Shown one piece after another: positions 54,753-64,000 of a DNA stretch of 64,000 nt. The stretch is from Qingshengfaniella alkalisoli (lineage in GTDB: Bacteria; Pseudomonadota; Alphaproteobacteria; Rhodobacterales; Rhodobacteraceae): positions 1,941,501-2,005,500 of the forward strand of contig NZ_CP042261.1 of assembly GCF_007855645.1 (NCBI RefSeq), given 5' to 3'. A program made the position numbers and the translations under genes. Position 1 is the stretch's first letter. Each line of letters begins with the position of its first letter. The notes beneath the pieces are model-generated. The model ran no database searches and was not told the DNA's origin. It saw only the letters and a list, made by a program, of their open reading frames with translations.

Positions 54753-56020
54753 GCACGCCCCGCTCGGACATTCTGCTCGACAGGATGATGACGTTGCATC
54801 CAAAAGTGATCGATCTGACGCTGGACCGTGTCTGGCGTCTTCTGGAACGGCTCGATCACCCGGAACGTCACCTGCCGCCCGTCGTTCACATCGCGGGAAC
54901 AAACGGCAAAGGGTCCACTCAGGCAATGATCCGGGCGGGGCTGGAAGCAACGGGAGCCACGTGCCACGCCTACACCTCGCCGCATCTGGTGCGGTTTCAC
55001 GAACGTATCCGGCTGGCCGGTGAACTGATCGACGAACACCACCTGTCGCGCGTTCTGGATGAATGCCTGGAAGCCAACGGCCCCGACCCCATCACTTATT
55101 TCGAGATCACCACTGTAGCGGGGCTAAAAGCCTTCGCCGACACCCCCGCCGACTGGACCCTGCTGGAGGTCGGACTGGGCGGACGGCTGGACGCTACCAA
55201 TGTCATCGACACCCCGGCACTAACCATCATCACGCCCGTATCGCTGGACCATCAGCAGTTTCTCGGCGACACACTGCCCCAAATCGCGGGAGAGAAGGCC
55301 GGGATCATCAAGCGTGGCGTGCCCTGCGTGGTCGGCCCGCAAGAAGAGGCCGCGCTGGATGTCATCGAGGCACAGGCGGAACGGCTGGGTGCACCGTTGC
55401 TGGCTTATGGTCAGCACTGGCGTGTCTGGGAAGAACGCGGGCGGTTGATCTATCAGGATGAAACCGGTCTGCGCGACCTTCCGCTTCCCAATCTTCGTGG
55501 CCCGCATCAGATCATCAATGCAGGGATGGCGATTGCAGCGCTACGCCAGATGGAACAGCCTGATGACGCGCTTGAGGCGGCAGTAACCCGCACCGATTGG
55601 CCCGCACGGATGCAACGACTGTCCGGTCACGCCTATGAAAGCCTCTTGCCGGATGGCGAGCTCTGGCTGGACGGCGGCCACAACCCCGCCGCTGGCGAGA
55701 CGCTGGCCAAGACGCTGGCGGAGTTGTCTGACCGACCGACCGTTCTTATCTGTGGAATGCTTAACACCAAGGACATTGGCGGCTATCTACGCCCCCTGCG
55801 CAGCGCGGCGGACACCCTGTATGCCGTCGCCATCCCCGACGCCACCGCCACCCTGCCCGCCGAGGAAACAGCCGAACAGGCCCGCGCGGCCGGTTTCGAC
55901 GCCAAGGTCACGGAGAACGTGCAAGATGCCCTGCAACACATCGCACAAACAGTCCCCCGCGCCCGCGTGCTGATCTGTGGCTCGCTCTATCTTGCTGGCG
56001 CGGTGCTTCGGGACGGCTGA
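54749..56020 (+). CDS. folC: Dihydrofolate synthase / folylpolyglutamate synthase
   Basis: 423 residues from GTG 54749 overlapping accD. P-loop [15 protein letters not shown] (about 47-61), the [13 protein letters not shown] segment and [25 protein letters not shown] confirm the Mur-ligase-like FolC family. It adds glutamate to dihydropteroate and folates. accD-folC is a conserved pair. It converges on the PfpI-like gene with four bases between stops. Confidence 0.95.
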   Translation: MSTPRSDILLDRMMTLHPKVIDLTLDRVWRLLERLDHPERHLPPVVHIAGTNGKGSTQAMIRAGLEATGATCHAYTSPHLVRFHERIRLAGELIDEHHLSRVLDECLEANGPDPITYFEITTVAGLKAFADTPADWTLLEVGLGGRLDATNVIDTPALTIITPVSLDHQQFLGDTLPQIAGEKAGIIKRGVPCVVGPQEEAALDVIEAQAERLGAPLLAYGQHWRVWEERGRLIYQDETGLRDLPLPNLRGPHQIINAGMAIAALRQMEQPDDALEAAVTRTDWPARMQRLSGHAYESLLPDGELWLDGGHNPAAGETLAKTLAELSDRPTVLICGMLNTKDIGGYLRPLRSAADTLYAVAIPDATATLPAEETAEQARAAGFDAKVTENVQDALQHIAQTVPRARVLICGSLYLAGAVLRDG

Positions 56021-56024
56021 TCAG

Positions 56025-56630
56025 CTAGTCTGGATAAAGGCCAGCGAACGGATCCCATGATGGATCGTCGTGCCATTCATATTCTGACCAAACCGCGACT
56101 TGTTCAGCGGTCTCTCGACCACGAAGGCGCGCGATCACGGCAAGCGTCATATCCATGCCTACCGAGACGCCCGACGACGTGAACGCCTTCCCGTCTTCCA
56201 CCCAACGAGCACGTTTCACCCACTCCACTTCTGGGCCTTGCTGCTGCACCCACCCGAAAGCCAGTTTATTGCTGGTCGCCCGCTTACCGTCCAGAAAACC
56301 TGTTTTCGCCAGCAGGGCGCTGCCCGTGCAAACGGTCATCACCACTTCCGCATTTCCCGCAGCCTGAGCCACCCAATTCAAAAGCGCCTGATTGCCGACC
56401 CCGCTCCGCGTTCCACGCCCACCCGGAACCAAAAGAAGATCATAATCGTCGCCTTCCGCCAGTGTGCGGACAGAATTGACGGAAACACCCTGATTGCTTG
56501 GCACCGGTCCTCTATTCTCGGCCACTGTCACCACTTCGAACATGTCGGAAAGCATGCCGAGGAACTGGAGCGGCCCGAACAGGTCCAACAGTTCAAACCC
56601 CGGAAAAACCAGTGAAGCGACACGACGCAT
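56025..56630 (-). CDS. DJ-1/PfpI family protein
   Basis: 201 residues, class I glutamine amidotransferase-like fold. The nucleophile elbow MTVCTGSALLAKTG holds the Cys (about residue 100), with GGRGTRSGV earlier and a downstream GVSVGMDMTLAVIARL stretch. Such proteins act as glyoxalase-type deglycases, chaperones or isocyanide hydratases; TGSALLA and KRATSNKLAFGWV point to the isonitrile-hydratase-like branch. Role not settled. Confidence 0.85.
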   Translation of the reverse strand: MRRVASLVFPGFELLDLFGPLQFLGMLSDMFEVVTVAENRGPVPSNQGVSVNSVRTLAEGDDYDLLLVPGGRGTRSGVGNQALLNWVAQAAGNAEVVMTVCTGSALLAKTGFLDGKRATSNKLAFGWVQQQGPEVEWVKRARWVEDGKAFTSSGVSVGMDMTLAVIARLRGRETAEQVAVWSEYEWHDDPSWDPFAGLYPD

Positions 56631-56656
56631 TGAAACCCTCCCATCGGCCAGAACCC

Positions 56657-57286
56657 CTACAACTGCACCGTCCGGATCAGCTCGATCACAGCTTCGATCA
56701 CATTGTCCACAGCAACGGATGCCAGGATCATGCCCATGACGCGGCTAATGATTGCAGCACCGGAATTGCCGATGATCCGCAGAATAGGAGTGGCCAACAG
56801 CATCATCGCGGCGGCGGCAAGCATGACCAGAAGCATCATTCCGGCCGTAATCGCCTGCTCGGCCACGCTGAAGCGGTTGTTGTCGGTAAGAATGACGATG
56901 GCCAGCATCGCGCCGGGGGATGCCAGCGACGGCACCGCCAAGGGGTAAACGGCCGGTGAAGATGCCGGTCGACCACTGTCCAGCCCGCTCGTTTCCACGT
57001 CGGGTTTGGACGGGCCGAAGATCATGGTCAGCGCAAAGATGAACAATACCATACCCCCCGCGATCTGAAACGCGGGCAGCGAAATATCCAAAGCGTCGAT
57101 CAGGAACTGTCCACCGACCAGAAATGCCATCAGGATGACAGTCGCAACCAGGGCGGCCTCAAGGGCAATGATCTTGCGGGCCTTGGCGTTCATTCGCGCC
57201 GTGACTGCAATGAACACCGGGATCGTGCCGATCGGATCGATCACAACCCAAAGCGTGACGAATTGTTCAAGCGGCGTTACGGTCAT
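56657..57286 (-). CDS. MarC-family integral membrane protein
   Basis: 209 residues, six membrane helices. Starts LEQFVTLWVVIDPIGTIPVFIAVTA and carries YPLAVPSLASPGAMLAIVILT, both family hallmarks (NPxG-type loop replaced by DPIGT). MarC proteins have no proven transport role despite the name. Its start overlaps the zapE stop by four bases. Confidence 0.9.
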   Translation of the reverse strand: MTVTPLEQFVTLWVVIDPIGTIPVFIAVTARMNAKARKIIALEAALVATVILMAFLVGGQFLIDALDISLPAFQIAGGMVLFIFALTMIFGPSKPDVETSGLDSGRPASSPAVYPLAVPSLASPGAMLAIVILTDNNRFSVAEQAITAGMMLLVMLAAAAMMLLATPILRIIGNSGAAIISRVMGMILASVAVDNVIEAVIELIRTVQL

Positions 57287-58362
57287 TCCTTACCCCAGTC
57301 CGCATCCTGCATTTCGCGCAGGCGGCTCGCCGTTCGTTCGAACTCGAAGCTACCCGTTCCTTCGATATACAGGTTTTCTGGTTCGTCTGCAGCCGAGGCA
57401 ACCAAACGGACCTTCGCTTCGTAAAGTGCGTCGATCAGCGTAACGAAGCGCTTGGCCTGATTGAAATTCGATGCGCCAAGGCAGGGAATGGATTCCAGAA
57501 ACAGCGCATCCACCGCTTCCGCAATCGAGAGGTAATCCGCTGGACCGAGAGCGGAACCGCATAAATCCCAGAACGACGCACGTCCGACCCCGTTGGCGAA
57601 ATCGGGCAGTTCGACATCGCGACCCTTCACCTTCAGTACAAGCGGCGTCAGTTGCTCCGCATTGGACCGACCTGTCATCTGCGACCAGAGCGCGTCCATC
57701 CCGGCCTTCGCCTTCGCATCGGCGGGCGTAAAATAGACCTGTTCACCGTTCAACCGATCCTGCCGGTAATCGGTGGGCGAGGTCAGTTCTCGGACGACCA
57801 GACGATCCTTGATCAACGTGATAAACGGCATGAACAATTGCCGGTTCAGCCCGTCTTTGTAAAGATCGTCCGGCGGTCGGTTGGATGTCGTCACGATCAG
57901 GACACCCGCCTCGAAGAGCCGTTCGAACAGGCGACCGACGATCATCGCGTCAGTAATGTCTGTGATCTGCATTTCGTCAAAGGCCAGAAGGCGGACTTCG
58001 CGGGCCACAGCATCCGCGACGGGCGCGAGCGCATCATCGACCCCTTTGGCGCGGGCAGCGTTCATCCCCGCATGGATTTCCTGCATAAACGCATGGAAAT
58101 GGACGCGCCGCTTGGGCGCATCCGCCGCCTCCACCAACAGATCCATCAGCATCGACTTGCCGCGACCGACGCCTCCCCACAGGTACAGGCCTTTAGGGGG
58201 CTCGGGCTGTTTTCCGAAAGCAAACCACTTCTTTCTCGGCGGCGGCGCAGACGCCGCATCGGCAATGCGGTCTAGCTCTGGCAAAACGGCTTTCTGTGCG
58301 TCATCACGTGCGATGTCGCCGTCTTTTACGCGTGTCGAATAAAGGTTCTGAACCGTTGCCAT
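57283..58362 (-). CDS. zapE: Cell division protein ZapE (AFG1-like ATPase)
   Basis: 359 residues. Walker A LWGGVGRGKSMLMDL (about 62-76), Walker B RLLAFDEMQITDITDAMI, and GVLIVTTSNRPPDDLYKDGLNR, all typical of the AFG1/ZapE family. In E. coli ZapE interacts with the Z-ring under stress; mitochondrial Afg1 assists protein degradation. It precedes marC with overlap and follows the yihY-like gene by nine bases. Confidence 0.94.
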   Translation of the reverse strand: MATVQNLYSTRVKDGDIARDDAQKAVLPELDRIADAASAPPPRKKWFAFGKQPEPPKGLYLWGGVGRGKSMLMDLLVEAADAPKRRVHFHAFMQEIHAGMNAARAKGVDDALAPVADAVAREVRLLAFDEMQITDITDAMIVGRLFERLFEAGVLIVTTSNRPPDDLYKDGLNRQLFMPFITLIKDRLVVRELTSPTDYRQDRLNGEQVYFTPADAKAKAGMDALWSQMTGRSNAEQLTPLVLKVKGRDVELPDFANGVGRASFWDLCGSALGPADYLSIAEAVDALFLESIPCLGASNFNQAKRFVTLIDALYEAKVRLVASAADEPENLYIEGTGSFEFERTASRLREMQDADWGKE

Positions 58363-58371
58363 GCCGCCGCT

Positions 58372-59325
58372 TTACTTGCTCTGGGTGCCCTGCGCCATGG
58401 GCTTTTCAGGATCGTTCTGCGGTGCGTAGTCATCGGGCAAGGACACTCCTGCATCAAGCTCGGCATCCCCCTCATTGACGTCTTGAGCAGGTCCGACAGT
58501 TTCGTCGACATGCAACTCCGCATTCAGCGTCGCACCAAGAACAACAATGAAGAACGAAATGTAGAGAAACATCATCAGCACGACGACGGCACCGATGGAG
58601 CCGTAAATCTCGTTGTACGATCCGAAATTGCGCAGATAGACGGAAAAGCCCCAACTCGCCACCCCCCAAACGGTAATCGCCAGAACAGCACCCGGCGACA
58701 GCCACGCGATGCGTTTGTTGGGGCGGTTGGGCGCGAAACGGTAGAGCACCCAGATACCGGAAATAACGACACTCAAGGCGACGATCCAGCGCAGCAGGTC
58801 GACCGCAATCTCCGCAAAGGGACCAAGCGGCAGAAACGCCAGGATGACCGGAATGACCACGAGCGTCAGCAGGGCAATATTCACGACCATCACCAGCACG
58901 ATGGTCAGCGACAGCGCGGTGACGACTGAACGAACACCGCCGCGCTGTGGCACCTGATAGACCTTATTGAGCGCCTGAATCATCGCATCCGTCCCGCGCC
59001 GAGCGGACCAAAGCGCAATGCAAGTTGACAGAACCGACGCCCAACCCAACACTTCCGGGCTGGCTGAGATCAGCCGCATGATCTGGTTTTCGATGATGCG
59101 GAACGCCTGCTCGGGAACGAAGTCCGTCAGCATTCCCATCTGTTCTTCCAGAATGATCGGATCGGCAAAAACACTTAACAACGCAATCACCGCTGCCAGC
59201 GCCGGAAATAACGATAGCATGGAAAAGAACGCGCCACCCGCGGACATCAAGGAAATGTTCCCTTCTTCGATCCGCCGGTGCATCCCGCGTAGAATCTTCC
59301 AGATCCTCTTTAGGGTGTCGATCAC
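58372..59325 (-). CDS. YihY/virulence factor BrkB family membrane protein
   Basis: 317 residues from GTG 59325 (AAGGGA eight bases upstream); ATG 59382 would add nineteen. Six membrane helices with the family stretch GNISLMSAGGAFFSMLSLFPALAAVIALLSVFADP, and FGSYNEIYGSIGAVVVLMMFLYISFFIVVLGATLNAEL. Often annotated ribonuclease BN wrongly; function unknown. Acidic C-terminus (DVNEGDAELDAG). Confidence 0.87.
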   Translation of the reverse strand: MIDTLKRIWKILRGMHRRIEEGNISLMSAGGAFFSMLSLFPALAAVIALLSVFADPIILEEQMGMLTDFVPEQAFRIIENQIMRLISASPEVLGWASVLSTCIALWSARRGTDAMIQALNKVYQVPQRGGVRSVVTALSLTIVLVMVVNIALLTLVVIPVILAFLPLGPFAEIAVDLLRWIVALSVVISGIWVLYRFAPNRPNKRIAWLSPGAVLAITVWGVASWGFSVYLRNFGSYNEIYGSIGAVVVLMMFLYISFFIVVLGATLNAELHVDETVGPAQDVNEGDAELDAGVSLPDDYAPQNDPEKPMAQGTQSK

Positions 59326-59402
59326 GGTCGCAGTCCCTTGCCCGGTGCCTCGACGTTCAGGATGGGTCAGCCCCGGGGTCAACGCAATAGCAGCAAAGAC
59401 AA

Positions 59403-59423
59403 ATGCCGCCCCAAGGACGGCAT
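59403..59423 (-). terminator. gyrB terminator-like hairpin
   Basis: On the complement ATGCCGTCC pairs with GGGCGGCAT (one T-G wobble) around TTG, followed by TTGTCTTTG. It lies about 50 bases beyond the gyrB stop and fits an intrinsic terminator of moderate strength. Confidence 0.55.
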
Positions 59424-59471
59424 CTGCGTGATATCAAAGCTACAACGGCGCATGGATCGCGCCCTGCCCCG

Positions 59472-61889
<2,418 letters not shown>

Positions 61890-61969
61890 TCAGACCTTCC
61901 TTCATAAGTTCGTCATTTTATACTGGTCCGATCCGGGAATGTCACGCGATTGGGGCTTAAAAAGCAGGC

Positions 61970-62590
61970 TTATACGAAGGGAATGACCAGCCCGACGCAG
62001 ATCAGCATCACTCCCGCACTGACATTCGTGCGTCGAAGCGCCTTGGGGGAGGTGATGAGGCGCCGCACCCGCCCCAAAAACGCAGCCAACAGCAGGTTCC
62101 CGAACAAGGGCACGGCGATAGATATCAGGACGATTGCGGCGATGCCTCCGATGGTCAGTGTGGTTAGATCAAAGAACCCCGGCAGCACGCCCATATAGAA
62201 CAGGATGGCCTTGGGGTTTCCAAGGATCACCGCCACCCCCGCGATGAACCCCGCCCATGCTCCGGGACGGGTCAATCGGCTGTCGCCGGAAATGCTGCGC
62301 CCAGCATGCCGGATCAGTTGAATGCCCATAACCAGAAAGATCAGGCTGGCAGCGATGTGCAACGCGGCCATGAACCCTTCGAAGACCGACACGATCCAGC
62401 TAACGCTGAGGATTGCCAGAAACGGCCAAAGTGCATCCCCGACGACCACGCCAAGGGCCAGGGGCCACGCCGCTTTAAACCCGCCCGACAGGGCGCGCGC
62501 CGTCAGCGCTACCCAAACCGGCCCCGGTGTCAGAAACAGGATCAGCAACGCGCCTGCGTACAGCAGAAGATCAGAGGCAGAGATGGTCAT
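61970..62590 (-). CDS. LysE-family amino acid exporter
   Basis: 206 residues with five or six helices. The start ILFLTPGPVWVALTARALSGGFKAAWPLALGVVVGD and WAGFIAGVAVILGNPKAILFYMGVLPGFFDL are the LysE/RhtB signature. It exports an amino acid or derivative; the substrate cannot be told. It lies 80 bases upstream of gyrB, on the same strand. Confidence 0.9.
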   Translation of the reverse strand: MTISASDLLLYAGALLILFLTPGPVWVALTARALSGGFKAAWPLALGVVVGDALWPFLAILSVSWIVSVFEGFMAALHIAASLIFLVMGIQLIRHAGRSISGDSRLTRPGAWAGFIAGVAVILGNPKAILFYMGVLPGFFDLTTLTIGGIAAIVLISIAVPLFGNLLLAAFLGRVRRLITSPKALRRTNVSAGVMLICVGLVIPFV

Positions 62591-62614
62591 TCATCGCAAT
62601 CCATCAGGCAGCCA

Positions 62615-63061
62615 TCAGTCATCAGTCGTCGGCTCCGGCAATGTCAATGATCCGTCTTCGGCCAATGGCCAGAAGGGATTGCAAGCCACTTCCCAGACAT
62701 GCCCATCGGGATCGGCATAGTACCCGGAGTAGCCTCCCCAGAACACTTTTTCGGGACGTTTCAGTGGTTTCGCACCTGCCGACAATGCCACATCAAAGGC
62801 CGCGTCAACCTCCGCCTCCGACGGAAAGTTCTGCGCCAGCGTCATACCACCAACGCCCAGCGCCACACCGGCCCGCCCCTGATCCTTGGCGAGATCCTCC
62901 ATCCCGAACAAGCCCAACGCGATACCGTTCAACTGGTAGAAGGCCACCTCGTCATGCGCTTCATGTGGCTTCCAGCCGAGATCTTCGTAGAAGCGCCTTG
63001 CGCGGGCCAGATCAGCCACACCCAAGGTCACGAGGGTCACGCGCTGCGCGGGAAGGGTCAT
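62615..63061 (-). CDS. VOC-superfamily (glyoxalase-like) protein
   Basis: 148 residues from ATG 63061 (GGAGG five bases upstream); the longer frame is unneeded. Single VOC (beta-alpha-beta-beta-beta) pattern: VTLVTLGVADLARARRFYEDLGW, then GYYADPDGHVWEVACNPFWPL. Possible metal ligands are sparse (no first-strand His), so enzymatic activity is uncertain; it could be a binding protein. Confidence 0.82.
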   Translation of the reverse strand: MTLPAQRVTLVTLGVADLARARRFYEDLGWKPHEAHDEVAFYQLNGIALGLFGMEDLAKDQGRAGVALGVGGMTLAQNFPSEAEVDAAFDVALSAGAKPLKRPEKVFWGGYSGYYADPDGHVWEVACNPFWPLAEDGSLTLPEPTTDD

Positions 63062-63125
63062 GGCGTCCTCCATCGGGGTCAATCCGCACACCATGACACC
63101 ACGCGGTCAGGGTCGCAATACGCGA

Positions 63126-63305
63126 TCAGAAATCGACAGCTATGCCCTTTTTTTCCCAATCCCCGAAGCGGACGGGTTCCGGGCCATCACGCCCACCCAA
63201 CTCCTTGGGCAGCTTATCTCCCTTGGCCTGCTTGCGCCGATCTTCGGCTTCTTGCAACGCGCGGATCGCTGCGGGGGGCAGGTCGGATTGGCTCTGGTTG
63301 GTCAT
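63126..63305 (-). CDS. DUF1674 / SDHAF4-type small protein
   Basis: 59 residues from ATG 63305 (AAGGAGG just upstream); the longer frame adds nineteen residues. The C-terminal LPKELGGRDGPEPVRFGDWEKKGIAVDF is the DUF1674 signature shared with eukaryotic succinate dehydrogenase assembly factor 4, which helps flavinylated SdhA assemble. It precedes the rsmB-like gene divergently, a common arrangement in Rhodobacteraceae. Confidence 0.88.
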   Translation of the reverse strand: MTNQSQSDLPPAAIRALQEAEDRRKQAKGDKLPKELGGRDGPEPVRFGDWEKKGIAVDF

Positions 63306-63387
63306 TGCGGCCTCCTTGTTGTGGGGCAGCATGTGATATACGCGCTTGAGCCCGTAGAACAAGCCCCGCGCCGGAGGCGCATACCCA

Positions 63388-64000
63388 TGAACAGAGTACC
63401 GTCATCCGATGCAACAAGTGCACGCCATGCCGCCGTGGGCCTACTGACTGCCGTATTGGAAGACCGACAGCTGCTGAGCACTATATTGGACGCCCCCAAC
63501 GGCCCGATCGCCGGTCTTGCACCCGCAGACCGCGCTCGAGCCCAACGTCTGGCCACGACGACCCTGCGCAACGTGGCGCGCGCTGACAAGTGTCTCGGGC
63601 CGCATCTGCGCAAAACCCCTCCGCCCTACGTCCGTAACCTGCTGCGCCTGTCCGTGGTCGAGCTGTGCGAGGACAAGGCTGCCGCCCACGGCGTGGTAGA
63701 CACGGCCGTGACGTTAATGCGCAGGCGACGCAAAACAGCGCGTATGAGTGGGATGGTCAACGCGATCCTGCGCAAAGTTGCGCTCGAAGGATCTGACATG
63801 TGGCCCAGCATACCCGCACAACGCCTGCCCAAATGGCTTCGGGGTCGGCTTATCTCGGCCTACGGATCCGACGTCGTAGCACGCATTGAGGCGGTGCATG
63901 CCATGACGCCACCCATCGACATGACAGTGAAAGGTGAAGCACCAGCGATCGAGGGCAGCGTTGTCCTGCCGACCGGCTCGCTGCGACTGGCACAGGCGGG
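63388..64000 (+). CDS. RsmB/Sun-type 16S rRNA cytosine methyltransferase (truncated by window end)
   Basis: The frame is open to the window edge (204 complete codons). GGAGG lies ten bases before ATG 63388. The N-terminal NusB-like domain (residues 1-~140, with RAQRLATTTLRN, PPPYVRNLLRLSVVELCEDKAAAHGVVDTAVTLMRR and SGMVNAILRKVA) is the usual lead domain of RsmB/Fmu proteins. The SAM domain lies beyond the window. It methylates C967 of 16S rRNA. Confidence 0.85.

Overview
The window is a high-GC alphaproteobacterial chromosome segment, most likely from the Roseobacter/Rhodobacteraceae group. The proteins point that way: an SMC beginning LQFTRLRLNGFKSF, the glnK-amtB pair, a 59-residue SDHAF4-type protein, a split MnmC, ZapE and a PII beginning VKLIIAAIKPFKLEEV. 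It divides sharply at a tRNA-Arg(CCT) gene (17383-17459, minus strand). Everything to its left is an accessory island that runs off the start of the window; everything to its right is ordinary core genome.

Island (1-17382). (1) A small Xre regulator and a two-helix membrane protein follow a good operator palindrome. (2) A translationally coupled plus-strand operon (1354-9569) encodes a MORC-like GHKL ATPase, a Z1-type helicase/ATPase, a PD-(D/E)XK (DUF4420-like) nuclease, an AIPR protein and a DUF2971-like protein. Facing it is a cytosine-C5 methyltransferase (minus) with a divergent Vsr nuclease (plus). Together these form a multi-gene, restriction-like defence system of a type recognised computationally (MORC/MutL-like ATPases in restriction-modification contexts). 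(3) A HicA-like protein and a helix-turn-helix partner resemble a toxin-antitoxin pair. (4) A two-gene module (12710-14325) with TTG starts couples a TauD/TfdA-like Fe(II)/2-oxoglutarate oxygenase to a protein with a HEPN-type R-x4-H motif and a C-terminal zinc ribbon. I do not recognise this pair as a described system, and it is the most novel-looking element here. (5) A ColE1-style mobilisation block holds an MbeC-like accessory protein, an MbeA-like HEN relaxase with two genes (MbeB- and MbeD-like) nested inside it in other frames, and a winged-helix replication/partition-like protein. It points to an integrated mobilisable plasmid next to the tRNA. No integrase lies in the window.

Core (17383-64000). 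In order: LacI-family regulator; SMC condensin; FMN reductase; divergent MnmC1-like oxidoreductase and MnmD; EamA transporter; lytic transglycosylase; dapA and smpB; a small Gly-rich membrane protein; sseA and an aromatic/aspartate aminotransferase; glnK-amtB; a class A penicillin-binding protein; mlaA-mlaC (outer-membrane lipid asymmetry); RidA, GDPD, a DUF482-type GNAT and phhB; peroxiredoxin; ferredoxin reductase and rsmD; TRAP DctP; map; CinA-like, GNAT and OmpA-like genes; LysR; fadH; a lipoprotein and ilvD; CPBP protease; accD-folC; DJ-1/PfpI; marC-zapE-yihY; gyrB; LysE; VOC; SDHAF4; and a truncated rsmB-like gene at the right edge.

Terminator-like hairpins lie at several convergent junctions. 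No rRNA, insertion sequence or CRISPR array was seen, and no stretch above 300 bases lacks a gene. Starts were moved from the longest reading frame where a Shine-Dalgarno, family alignment or overlap argued for it. All functions are inferred by reading; no database search was possible.
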